A DNA stretch of 64,000 nt from Bog-793 sp050013835 (lineage in GTDB: Bacteria; Actinomycetota; Acidimicrobiia; Acidimicrobiales; Bog-793): positions 62,001 through 126,000 of the forward strand of contig JBEKEM010000010.1 in NCBI GenBank assembly GCA_050013835.1, given 5' to 3'. Position numbers and translations under genes: made by a program. Position 1 is the stretch's first letter. Every line of letters begins with the position of its first letter. Positions 10,318 through 18,143 of this stretch are shown piece after piece. A model generated the notes under the pieces. It saw nothing but the letters and a program-made list of their open reading frames with translations, did not search any database and had not been told where the DNA came from.

Positions 10318-11238
10318 TCAGGCCCGCAGTGTCGCCGGCTCCTCGCCGAGGACCCCGATCGCCGCCCGCGGCGCAGCGCGCCACCGCACCCAGGCCGCCG
10401 TGACAACGAGGGTCACGGCGGCGCAGCCCCCGACGATTGCACCGGGGACCCAGCCGATGAGGGCGCAACCGGATCCGAAGATCACCCCGGCGACGACCAC
10501 GCCGAGCGAGCGCGCAGGGATCCACCGTGAGAGGTAGGCGCCGATGAGGGCCCCGGGCACGCCACCGGCGACGACGGCCGCGGTGAGCGAGACGTGCAGC
10601 CCGCCGGCGGCGAGGTGGCCGAGCGCCGCCGCGAGGACGAGCGGCACCGCCTGGACAAGGTCGGTGCCGACGAGCTCGCGCGACGAAAGCGCCGGGTAGA
10701 CGAGCGCCAGGGCGACGAGCATGAGCGTGCCCGCGCCGACCGATGTGACCCCGACGGCCAGGCCCCCGAGCACCCCGATCACCACCGTCGGGAACGGCCT
10801 GGCGGCAACGAGCGGGCGGGTGCCGGTGGGCGGTGCCTCCGCCGCCGCGACACGGGCCTTCGCGAAGCGGCGCGCGATCGCCGCCGCGCCGGAGAACAGC
10901 AGCACGCCGCCGATGATGGGCTCGAGGACGCTGTCCGCCGTCTGAGCCGGGATGTACAGGCTCGACAGCACGCCGCCGGCGAAGGCGGTCGGGACGGACC
11001 CGGCGACGAGCCACCCGACGATCGGCCAGTGGACGAGCGAGCGCCGCAGGTGGACGAACCCGGCCACCGGCCGCATGAAGACCGAGGCGACGAGGTCGCT
11101 CGCGACCGCAGTCTTGGCGTTGACGTGCAGAGCGAGGATGAGCAACGGCGTGAGGAGGGCCCCCCCGCCGGCGCCGGTGACCCCGACGACGAGACCGACG
11201 GCGAGACCCGAAACGAGTGCTGCCAGGCTGAACTCCAC
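10318..11238 (-). CDS. TauE/SafE-family membrane permease
   Basis: Polytopic membrane protein of the sulfite exporter TauE/SafE (DUF81) family, 306 residues. The N-terminal repeat carries the family glycine-rich motif VVGVTGAGGGALLTPLLI (about 19-36), and the C-terminal repeat carries VGVTSVGAGTLMLVAL. Eight hydrophobic segments can be counted. The family exports sulfur-containing anions or other small organic anions; no neighbour reveals the substrate. The gene is monocistronic, with GTG start and TAAAGT 6 nt upstream, so its mRNA is probably leaderless. The last 25 residues are basic and likely cytoplasmic. Confidence 0.88.
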   Translation of the reverse strand: MEFSLAALVSGLAVGLVVGVTGAGGGALLTPLLILALHVNAKTAVASDLVASVFMRPVAGFVHLRRSLVHWPIVGWLVAGSVPTAFAGGVLSSLYIPAQTADSVLEPIIGGVLLFSGAAAIARRFAKARVAAAEAPPTGTRPLVAARPFPTVVIGVLGGLAVGVTSVGAGTLMLVALALVYPALSSRELVGTDLVQAVPLVLAAALGHLAAGGLHVSLTAAVVAGGVPGALIGAYLSRWIPARSLGVVVAGVIFGSGCALIGWVPGAIVGGCAAVTLVVTAAWVRWRAAPRAAIGVLGEEPATLRA

Positions 11239-11244
11239 TGTGTG

Positions 11245-11250
11245 ACTTTA
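11245..11250 (-). promoter_or_regulatory. -10 element for leaderless TauE gene
   Basis: TAAAGT on the minus strand, 6 nt before the GTG start at 11238. No ribosome binding site is present. It is one of the best TANNNT-N6-start examples in the window. Confidence 0.6.
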
Positions 11251-11294
11251 CTTAGTGGAGTAAGTTGGCGCAACTATCGCTGGCACCCGCATCA

Positions 11295-12584
11295 TCAGTC
11301 GAGCGGGGTGAAATCGCCCGCGCCGGACGGCCCGACGACGGCGAGCACCCGCCGGCCACCCAGTACCTCGCCGGCGAGGGCGCCCACCTCGTCGACGGTG
11401 ACGGCGTCGATCCGAGCGAGCTGCTCGTCGATCGAGAGCACCTCGTCGAAGAGCAACAGCCCGGCGCCGATCCGCGACATCCGGTTCCCCGAGTCCTCCA
11501 GGCCGAGCAGCAGGTCGGCCGCGACGTGCCCCTTGGCCCGGCCCAGCTCTTGGGGCGTGATGCCGGTGCGCGCGCAGGCGTCGAGCTCGGCGACGACGAG
11601 ATCGACGACCTCGGCCGCGTTGTCGGGCGAGGTGCCAACCGAGACGACGAGGGCGCCGGAGTCGGCGAAGCTGACCCGCTCGGAGACGATCGAGTAGGCG
11701 AGTCCCCGCTCCTCCCGGATCTTCTGGAACAGGCGCGACGAGATCCCCCCGCCGAGGGCGTGGTTGAGGAGCATGAGGGCGAACCTGCTCGGGTGACGGC
11801 GGGCCGGGGCCCGCACGCCGAGCACGAGATGCGCCTGTTCGCTGTCCCGCACCGTCACGTCGAGGGAACGGACCTCGTCGGAGGGGGCGGCGCGGCGCGG
11901 CGCTGCTCCCCCGGCGATGCCGGCGAACCGTCGCTCGAGACCGGCGCCGATCCCCCCGTGGTCGACCTGGCCAGCCGCGGCGACGACGATGTTCGCCGGC
12001 CGGTAGTGCACGGCGAGGAACTGGCGGATCTCGTCAACCGTCACGGACCGGATGACCTCGGGATCGCCGAGGACCTCCCGCCCGAGCGGGTGGGACGGGA
12101 ACATCGCGTCGGCGAAGCGTTCCTGGGCGAAGTCCGCCGGCTCGTCAAGGTGCATCAGCACCTCCTCCAGGATGACCTGACGTTCCGAGTCGACCTCGTC
12201 GACGCGCAGCGCCGGGCTCCAGACGATGTCAGAGAGGATGTCGAGCCCGAGGTCGAGGTCGTCACCGAGCATGCGGACGTAGAAAGCCGTGTACTCCTTG
12301 GTCGTGAAGGCGTTCATGTCGCCCCCGACGGCGTCGATGTCCTCGGCGATCGAACGGGCGCTGCGCGTCGGGCTCCCCTTGAAGAGCAGGTGCTCCAGGA
12401 AGTGGGAGATTCCCGCCTGCGCCCCGGTTTCGTCGCGCGACCCCGTCCCCACCCAGACGCCGACGCACGCTGAGCGCACGTCGACCATGCGCTCGGTGAC
12501 GAGCCGGACGCCGCAGGGGAGCGCCGAGATCTCGGTCAGGGCCGCGCCGCTCGCTGCCGGCGACCGACCGGCGGGAGTCGTCAG
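11295..12584 (-). CDS. M16 family zinc metallopeptidase (processing-peptidase like), probable CTG start
   Basis: Zinc peptidase of the pitrilysin/mitochondrial processing peptidase family, cytoplasmic. The inverted zinc motif HFLEH is in GISHFLEHLLFKGS, and the distal glutamate lies in the ALRVDEVDSERQVILEE region. The C-terminal M16_C domain holds NHALGGGISSRLFQKIREERG. Family members begin with a strand like LPCGVRLVTERM, which here lies upstream of the first ATG (12488). No ATG, GTG or TTG exists in that extension. CTG at 12584 overlaps the pnp stop as CTGA and gives 429 residues. Order rpsO-pnp-M16 is typical of Actinobacteria and Firmicutes. Confidence 0.92.
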   Translation of the reverse strand: MTTPAGRSPAASGAALTEISALPCGVRLVTERMVDVRSACVGVWVGTGSRDETGAQAGISHFLEHLLFKGSPTRSARSIAEDIDAVGGDMNAFTTKEYTAFYVRMLGDDLDLGLDILSDIVWSPALRVDEVDSERQVILEEVLMHLDEPADFAQERFADAMFPSHPLGREVLGDPEVIRSVTVDEIRQFLAVHYRPANIVVAAAGQVDHGGIGAGLERRFAGIAGGAAPRRAAPSDEVRSLDVTVRDSEQAHLVLGVRAPARRHPSRFALMLLNHALGGGISSRLFQKIREERGLAYSIVSERVSFADSGALVVSVGTSPDNAAEVVDLVVAELDACARTGITPQELGRAKGHVAADLLLGLEDSGNRMSRIGAGLLLFDEVLSIDEQLARIDAVTVDEVGALAGEVLGGRRVLAVVGPSGAGDFTPLD

Positions 12585-15022
12585 CGCCGCGGGCCGGGAC
12601 GTCGACGCGGACCGCGGTTCGCCCGTGGCTCCCCGCCTGGGGCGGCGGCGGCCCCGGGGCCGAGATCGCCGAAGTCGTTGGCGATCGTCGCCTCGAACTC
12701 GTCCTCGAACGAGACCCGCTTCACGTGGTCGGCCGGCCCGCCGGAGTCACGCGCCGGACGGGGCCCGCGGTCGTCGCGGCGGTCGCGCTGCGGAGGGCGG
12801 GCCGTTTCGTCCGACGTCGCCCTGGTCGGCTCGCGGCCGCCGATTGGCTCGCCATCCTCGCCGACGAGGGCGAGCGAGACCTTCCCCTGCGGGTCGATGT
12901 CCTGCACGATGACGTCGACTGCCTGGCCGAGCTCGAGGACGTCCTCGACGCGGTCGACCCGGTGCCCCCCGCCGAGCCTTGAGATGTGGAGGAGGCCGTC
13001 GCGGCCGGGCAGGATGTTGACGAACGCCCCGAACTTCGTGATGTTCACGACCCTGCCGGCGTAGGTCTTGCCGACGTCGGCGCTGGGCGGGTCGAGGATC
13101 AGCTCGATCCGGCGCCGCGCCTCGTCGACCGCGACCGACTCCTTGGCGCCGATCGTCACCCGGCCGACCATGCCGTCGTCGTCGACGGCGATATCGGCAC
13201 CCGTCTCCTGCTGCAGGGTGTTGATCACCTTGCCCTTCGGACCGATCACCTCGCCGATCTTGTCCATCGGAATCTCGAAGGTGACGATCTTGGGCGCGTG
13301 GGGCTTCACGGTCGCGGCGGGGTGGGCGATCGCCTTCTCCATCACGTCGAGGACGACCTGACGGGCTTCGCGCGCCTGGCGCAGCGCCTGCCCGAGCACC
13401 TCGGCGGGCAGGCCGTCGATCTTCGTGTCGAGCTGCAGCGCCGTCACGACGTCGCGGGTCCCGGCGACCTTGAAGTCCATGTCGCCGAAGGCGTCCTCGG
13501 CTCCCAAGATGTCGGTGAGCGTCGTGTACTTGCCCTCGGCGTAGACGAGGCCCATCGCGATCCCGCCGACCGGTGCCTTGATCGGCACGCCGGCGTCCAT
13601 TAACGACAATGTCGAGCCGCAGACCGACGCCATCGACGTCGACCCGTTCGAGCTGAGCACGTCGGAGACGAGCCGGAGCGTGTAGGGGAACTCCGCCTCG
13701 CCCGGGATCACCGGGAGCAGTGCCCGCTCGGCGAGCAGGCCGTGCCCGATCTCGCGGCGCTTCGGGCCACGCATCATGCCCGTCTCACCGGTCGAGAACG
13801 GCGGGAAGTTGTAGTGGTGCATGTAGCGCTTGGTCTCGTCGACGCTGATGGTGTCGAGCATCTGGTTCATCCGCGGCATGCCGAGAGTCGCCACGTTGAG
13901 CACCTGGGTGTCGCCGCGCTGGAAAAGCCCCGACCCGTGCACCGTCGGGATCAGGCCGATCTCGGCGGAGAGCGGGCGGATGTCGGTCGGGCCGCGCCCG
14001 TCGATCCGGACCCCCTCCTCGACGATGCGCCGGCGCACGATCGTCTTGGTGTGCGACCGCACCGCGGCCGGGATCTCGCGCTCGCGTCCGGCGAACTCCT
14101 CGGCCAGTTCGGCGGCGATCTCGTCGGTGGCGGCGGAAAGCGCCTCGTTGCGCGCCGTCTTCGTCGTGATGGCGTTCGCCGCGGCGATCCTGTCGGCCCC
14201 GACGGCGACGACCCGCGCGAGCACGTCCTCGCCGTAGTCGACGAAGGCCTCGTAGGGGATCGTCGGCTTGGCGCCAGCCTTGGCGACGAGCTCGCGCTGG
14301 AGCTCGATCGACTCGCGGATCCAGGTCTTGGCCTCCTCGAGCCCACCGGCGATGACCTCCTCGGTCACCTTGGGTGCGCCGGCGTCGAAGTAGTCGAATG
14401 CGTGCTCGGTCCCGCCGGCCTCGACCATCATGATCGCGATCTCGGCGTCCGGCTCGCTCCCGAGCGCCCTGCCCGCCACGACGAGCTCGAAGGTCGAGGC
14501 GTCACCCTCCTGGTAGGTGGAGTGCGGCAGCCATTTTCCCTCCGTCGAGTAGGCGATCCGCACGGCGCCGATCGGCCCGTCGAAGGGGATCCCCGAGATC
14601 ATCAGCGCCGCCGAGGCTCCGTTGATCGCCACGACATCGTGCGGGTTCTCCTGGTCGGCGCCGAGAATTGTGCCGACGATGTGGATCTCGTTGCGGAAGC
14701 CGGAGGGGAACGACGGGCGCAACGGGCGGTCGATGAGACGCGCCGTCAGGATCGCCTGGTCGCTCGCCCGGCCTTCCCGGCGGAAGAACGAGCCGGGGAT
14801 CTTCCCGGCGGCGTACATCCGCTCCTCGATGTCGACGGTGAGGGGGAAGAAGTCCTGCCCCTCGCGGACCTTGCGGGCTGCGGTCGCGGTGACGAGCACC
14901 AGGGTGTCGCCGATGCGGGCGACGACCGCCCCATCTGCTTGCTGTGCGAGCTTGCCTGTCTCGAACGACAAAGTGCGGCTGGACCCGCTGATCGGGCCCG
15001 AAACGGCGATGGCCTCGGCCAT
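12581..15022 (-). CDS. pnp: Polyribonucleotide nucleotidyltransferase (PNPase)
   Basis: Phosphorolytic 3'-5' exoribonuclease of the RNA degradosome. The 813 residues hold two RNase PH domains (first around 10-230, with FFPLTVDIEERMYAAGKIPGS split by FFRREGR; second from about 325, with DGRGPTDIRPLSAEIGL and FKVAGTRDVVTALQLD), then a KH domain with the GPKGK loop (EVIGPKGKVINTLQQ) and an S1 domain (GRVVNITKFGAFVNILPGRDG). The C-terminal tail is rich in Arg, Gly and Pro and poorly conserved. ATG at 15022 follows AAGGAG. It lies downstream of rpsO, with long hairpins in the spacer. Confidence 0.97.
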   Translation of the reverse strand: MAEAIAVSGPISGSSRTLSFETGKLAQQADGAVVARIGDTLVLVTATAARKVREGQDFFPLTVDIEERMYAAGKIPGSFFRREGRASDQAILTARLIDRPLRPSFPSGFRNEIHIVGTILGADQENPHDVVAINGASAALMISGIPFDGPIGAVRIAYSTEGKWLPHSTYQEGDASTFELVVAGRALGSEPDAEIAIMMVEAGGTEHAFDYFDAGAPKVTEEVIAGGLEEAKTWIRESIELQRELVAKAGAKPTIPYEAFVDYGEDVLARVVAVGADRIAAANAITTKTARNEALSAATDEIAAELAEEFAGREREIPAAVRSHTKTIVRRRIVEEGVRIDGRGPTDIRPLSAEIGLIPTVHGSGLFQRGDTQVLNVATLGMPRMNQMLDTISVDETKRYMHHYNFPPFSTGETGMMRGPKRREIGHGLLAERALLPVIPGEAEFPYTLRLVSDVLSSNGSTSMASVCGSTLSLMDAGVPIKAPVGGIAMGLVYAEGKYTTLTDILGAEDAFGDMDFKVAGTRDVVTALQLDTKIDGLPAEVLGQALRQAREARQVVLDVMEKAIAHPAATVKPHAPKIVTFEIPMDKIGEVIGPKGKVINTLQQETGADIAVDDDGMVGRVTIGAKESVAVDEARRRIELILDPPSADVGKTYAGRVVNITKFGAFVNILPGRDGLLHISRLGGGHRVDRVEDVLELGQAVDVIVQDIDPQGKVSLALVGEDGEPIGGREPTRATSDETARPPQRDRRDDRGPRPARDSGGPADHVKRVSFEDEFEATIANDFGDLGPGAAAAPGGEPRANRGPRRRPGPRR

Positions 15023-15052
15023 AACACTCCTTGGTCACTGGGGCGCCCGCCC

Positions 15053-15111
15053 GCCAGTTCCCAGTCGTCGGGCTCCCGAACGGGCCGAGGACCCGGCGAC
15101 TGGCAGCTGGC
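15053..15111 (-). promoter_or_regulatory. Long stem-loop in the pnp leader (possible RNase III site)
   Basis: Arms 15053-15072 and 15092-15111 match at 17 of 20 positions with a 19-nt loop. The structure lies about 30 nt upstream of the pnp start in the rpsO-pnp spacer. In Escherichia coli a stem-loop in this place is cut by RNase III and mediates PNPase autoregulation; the same use here is inference from position and shape. Confidence 0.55.
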
Positions 15112-15147
15112 GCCCGCGGGTGCCGTTGGCTGTCTACGGTGCCGACG

Positions 15148-15166
15148 CCTCCCGGGCGACGGGAGG
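15148..15166 (-). promoter_or_regulatory. Second hairpin in the rpsO-pnp spacer
   Basis: CCTCCCG (15148-15154) and CGGGAGG (15160-15166) form a 7-bp stem with a 5-nt loop between the rpsO terminator-like hairpin and the long pnp leader hairpin. Confidence 0.35.
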
Positions 15167-15220
15167 TCGGACACCTCTTCTTAGCCGGGTAGCGCTCCTC
15201 GCCTCCCGGCTCTCGCCCCG

Positions 15221-15236
15221 CCGGGCACTCGCCCGG
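15221..15236 (-). terminator. Hairpin after rpsO
   Basis: CCGGGC (15221-15226) and GCCCGG (15231-15236) with a 4-nt loop start 18 nt past the rpsO stop on the minus strand. There is no T-run; it may be a partial terminator or processing site. Confidence 0.4.
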
Positions 15237-15254
15237 TGGAGTTGGCTCCTGCCT

Positions 15255-15512
15255 CTATCGGCGGAGACCGAGGCGCGCGATGAGGCTGCGATAGCGCTCG
15301 ACGTCGTTCGCCCGCACGTAGTCCAGCAGGCGACGCCGTTGCCCGTTGAGCTTCAGGAGCCCGCGTCGGGTGTGGTGGTCGCCCTTGTGCGACTTGAGGT
15401 GCTCCGTGAGACCGTTGATGCGCTCAGAGAGCACCGCGATCTGGACCTCGGGCGAGCCGGTGTCGGTCTCGTGCAGCCGGTACTCGGCGATCGTCGCCGC
15501 CTTGTCGAGCAT
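15255..15512 (-). CDS. rpsO: 30S ribosomal protein S15
   Basis: Binds 16S rRNA helices in the platform of the small subunit. The protein is 85 residues, close to the usual 88-89. It contains the family hallmarks [32 protein letters not shown] and [17 protein letters not shown] at 15512 is the homology-supported start; a far longer open frame upstream is not part of the gene. A GAGGG lies 11 nt before it. The gene leads the rpsO-pnp-M16 unit. Confidence 0.97.
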   Translation of the reverse strand: MLDKAATIAEYRLHETDTGSPEVQIAVLSERINGLTEHLKSHKGDHHTRRGLLKLNGQRRRLLDYVRANDVERYRSLIARLGLRR

Positions 15513-15805
15513 GGACGTGCAAACCCTCGTAGATCTCGTGCCCCGGCCGCCGGGGTCGCCCCCGCGGACCGAAGACAGGACCGGCGTCACGCGCGCGGAC
15601 ACCGTCGCCGACGAATGCCGACGCAGGCAGACTAGCAGCTCCCCATCCCGTCCGGCCCGGCGGCGAACCGACCGGCGGCGGGCGGCAGCGGTCCGGTTCG
15701 ACGAGCGAGCGAGCGGAATCAGGTAACCAGACGAGGTTCTCGGCACGGCCGGCCACGACGGGCCCGCCCTCGTGGCGCGGAAGGGCGCGCCTCCCCGGCG
15801 GCTGT
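15513..15805. other. Divergent promoter region between rpsO and a secreted-protein gene
   Basis: No gene is supported here. The region must carry promoters for rpsO on the minus strand and for the secreted protein on the plus strand. The plus-strand -10 is identified separately at 15806. Confidence 0.5.
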
Positions 15806-15811
15806 TACCTT
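15806..15811 (+). promoter_or_regulatory. -10 element for leaderless secreted-protein gene
   Basis: TACCTT followed by 6 nt and the ATG at 15818, with no ribosome binding site. Same layout as the other leaderless genes in the window. Confidence 0.6.
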
Positions 15812-15817
15812 CAGCCC

Positions 15818-16561
15818 ATGCGGCAGGCTCGATTCTTGGCTGTTGGAGCGCTCGCACTGGGACTCTCCGTCGGTCCGTTGGCGGCGCCGGCGGCGCCGGC
15901 GGGCGGCCCCTTCGCCGGCATGTCGGCCCAGAAAGTGCTCTCCGTGTCGATCGCGGCCGCGGTGGCGGAACGTTCTGTCGCCTGCACGACCACCGACCGT
16001 GTGAGCTCCTCTCGGACGCTCGTGAAGGCGACCACCATCTTGGGCCGATCGAGTGGTGAGGAGCGTGCGACCGGGACCTACGAGGGGCGATCGGTGCAAG
16101 CGACGCTCATCGTCGTCGGCGACCGTGTCTACGTGGACGGCAACAAGGCCGGTCTGGAAGCTCCGATGCTTGTCGGCATGTTGGCGGCCACAGCTGCGAA
16201 GTACGCGGGCCGCTGGTTCTACGGTCCGATCTCGAATGAACCCTTCGACATCTTGGCCGCCGACCTCACCCTGGCGAAGAATGCATTCGACGGGATCCTC
16301 CTCGCCCCGTACTCCCTGGGCCGGGAAGTGGAGGTCGACGGGCAGGAGGTCGTCGGGGTTCACGGTCGCCTGGGGACCGGGGCCGAGGGAAAGGACACGT
16401 CGGGCTGGCTCTTCGTGGCGGTGAGCGGGACCCACCTGCCCGTGCGGTACGACGCCACGGCGACGTCCGGCAAGACGGTGTACGGCTATCAGACGGACTT
16501 CTCGCACTGGAACGCGGCCGTGCGGGTGCAGCCACCAAAGGGCGCCGTCGCCTACTCCTGA
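15818..16561 (+). CDS. Secreted protein of unknown function (possible LolA/LppX-like fold)
   Basis: A 247-residue protein with a clear N-terminal signal: basic MRQAR, then a hydrophobic Ala/Leu/Val stretch ending in APAAPAGG, so cleavage near residue 25-29 is likely. No lipobox cysteine is seen; the only cysteine is at about residue 56. The mature part alternates short strands ([25 protein letters not shown] split as separate strands, [42 protein letters not shown]), a pattern seen in mycobacterial lipoprotein-carrier-like proteins. That resemblance is structural guesswork. It is monocistronic. Confidence 0.75.
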   Translation: MRQARFLAVGALALGLSVGPLAAPAAPAGGPFAGMSAQKVLSVSIAAAVAERSVACTTTDRVSSSRTLVKATTILGRSSGEERATGTYEGRSVQATLIVVGDRVYVDGNKAGLEAPMLVGMLAATAAKYAGRWFYGPISNEPFDILAADLTLAKNAFDGILLAPYSLGREVEVDGQEVVGVHGRLGTGAEGKDTSGWLFVAVSGTHLPVRYDATATSGKTVYGYQTDFSHWNAAVRVQPPKGAVAYS

Positions 16562-16693
16562 CCGGAACCGGCGAATCCGCCCGGACGCGGCAGGACCGTG
16601 TGCCGATCCGCCCGTGGTTGGTCGCGATATCGCCGCGCCAGGCAGTAGAAGCCAGGCCAGAACCCCGCGGGCGCGCCGGGAAGGTCGGCGCCC

Positions 16694-17464
16694 TCAGGCC
16701 GACCGGGGAAGGCCCGGCCGGCACAGCCGGCACGGCCGGAAACCGGCGGTGCCGGCCTCGGCGAGGTCGCGGAAGCCGCGCCGGCGCGCCGGGGCGATCC
16801 GCCGGCAGCTGTGGCAGCTCGGCAGGCACACGATCCCCGTCGCCGTCGAGCCGACATAGTGGACACCCGCCGCGGCGAGGTCCGCCAACTCGTCGAGGTC
16901 GGCCCCCTCGGCGCGCAGCAACGCCTCCTTCCTCGCGGGACCGCCCCCGTAGTTGCCGATCGTGCCGTCCGAGCGGGTGACGCGATGGCAGGGGATGAGG
17001 ACCGGCACGGGGTTGCGACCGAGCGCCGAGCCGACCGCCCGGACGGCCCGGGGCCGGCCGATCTCCGCCGCCACCCAGGCGTACGGGCGGACCTCGCCGA
17101 CGGGGATGGCGAGCGTCGCCTCGAGCACGCCGACCTCGAACGCCGAGAGCCCGGCTAGGTCGTAGCGCAGCTTGCGCCCGCGGCCGCTGCGGGCCGCGGC
17201 GGCGAGACCCGGCAAGGGCCGCGCCGCCGGCAGGATCGGGCGGCCGAACCGCTCGCGGTACCGGCGAGCGAACCCGGGCTCGCCGCCCGGCGAGATGAAG
17301 TCGGCCATCGAGATCCCCGCCGACGTCCAGGCGACGCAGAGCTCGCCGACGGGGCCGGCGACCAAGGCGTACCGCGCCACGACGCGGTCCGCGAAGCCCC
17401 GCGGCGGGCGGACCTCGAGAAGGCGGAGGTCTTCCTCGATGGACGACCGAGCTCGTGGGTTCAT
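16694..17464 (-). CDS. Methylated-DNA--protein-cysteine methyltransferase fused to C-terminal Ada zinc domain
   Basis: Direct-reversal DNA repair protein, 256 residues. Residues 25-195 form the O6-alkylguanine alkyltransferase domain, with the acceptor C159 in IPCHRV and the helix-turn-helix segment IGRPRAVRAVGSALGRNP. Residues 200-256 resemble the Ada methylphosphotriester-repair zinc domain: YVGSTATGIVC, C213-x3-C217, then GFRPCRLCRP with C245-x2-C248. In E. coli Ada the zinc domain is N-terminal with an AraC module between, so the order here is reversed and the AraC part is absent. ATG at 17464 overlaps the sigma factor stop (TGATG) after a strong AGGAGGGG site. Confidence 0.88.
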   Translation of the reverse strand: MNPRARSSIEEDLRLLEVRPPRGFADRVVARYALVAGPVGELCVAWTSAGISMADFISPGGEPGFARRYRERFGRPILPAARPLPGLAAAARSGRGRKLRYDLAGLSAFEVGVLEATLAIPVGEVRPYAWVAAEIGRPRAVRAVGSALGRNPVPVLIPCHRVTRSDGTIGNYGGGPARKEALLRAEGADLDELADLAAAGVHYVGSTATGIVCLPSCHSCRRIAPARRRGFRDLAEAGTAGFRPCRLCRPGLPRSA

Positions 17465-18072
17465 CACGTTCCCCTCCTCTCGCCGTGACCGGTCCCCGGG
17501 GCGGGGTCGCCCTCGACGGCGTAGGCGGCGCGCAGCGCGGCGAGCCCCCGGGCGACGTGCGAGCGCGCCGTCCCCTCGGGGCACCCCAAGATGACCGCGA
17601 TCTCGGCGAGCCCCAGGCCGACGACGTGGCGCAGGACGACCGCAGTGCGCTGCTTGGCAGGAAGCCCCGCCAGGCGCCGCCCGAGCTTCCCCGCCGCGTC
17701 CGCCGCCGCGGCGAGGTCGGCGGCGTCACGCTGCGACGAGAGGGGCTCCTCGCCGGGTCCGAACGGGTCCGTCCGCGGTCGCCGGGCCGCGTCGCGGCGG
17801 GCGTTGCGCGCCGAGTTGAGAACGATCGTCACCAGCCACGGGCGCAGCCGGAGCTGGCGAATCCTGCTGGCCCCGTAGCCGCGCAACGCCCGGTACGCCC
17901 GCAGGAACGACTCGGCGGCGAGGTCCTCGGCGTCGGCCGCCGGTGTCGCCCGGGCGGCGACCGTGAAGACGAGCCGCCCGTAGGCCCCGACGAGGTCGAC
18001 GAAGCCGGCGTCGAGGTCGTCGGCGAGGCGGCGGCAGATCTCGGCGTCGCCCGTCGGGACGGAACTCGTCAC
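17464..18072 (-). CDS. ECF-type RNA polymerase sigma factor
   Basis: Short sigma-70 family protein of about 202 residues, with region 2 (FVDLVGAYGRLVFTVAARA, then DAEDLAAESFLRAYRALRGY) and region 4 (LPAKQRTAVVLRHVVGLGLA, EIAVILGCPEGTARSHVARG). No sigma 1 or 3 regions and no anti-sigma gene is adjacent. The GTG at 18072 is the likely start; the open frame runs much further upstream but that part belongs to priA on another frame. It is translationally coupled to the alkyltransferase-Ada gene, so it may control an alkylation-damage response. That link is inferred from adjacency alone. Confidence 0.88.
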   Translation of the reverse strand: MTSSVPTGDAEICRRLADDLDAGFVDLVGAYGRLVFTVAARATPAADAEDLAAESFLRAYRALRGYGASRIRQLRLRPWLVTIVLNSARNARRDAARRPRTDPFGPGEEPLSSQRDAADLAAAADAAGKLGRRLAGLPAKQRTAVVLRHVVGLGLAEIAVILGCPEGTARSHVARGLAALRAAYAVEGDPAPGTGHGERRGT

Positions 18073-18143
18073 ACCGGAAAGAACACCGCCGCGCCGATTC
18101 CGCTGCAGCCCGCTCGCCGGACGTCGTCGCGCGCCGGCGACGC

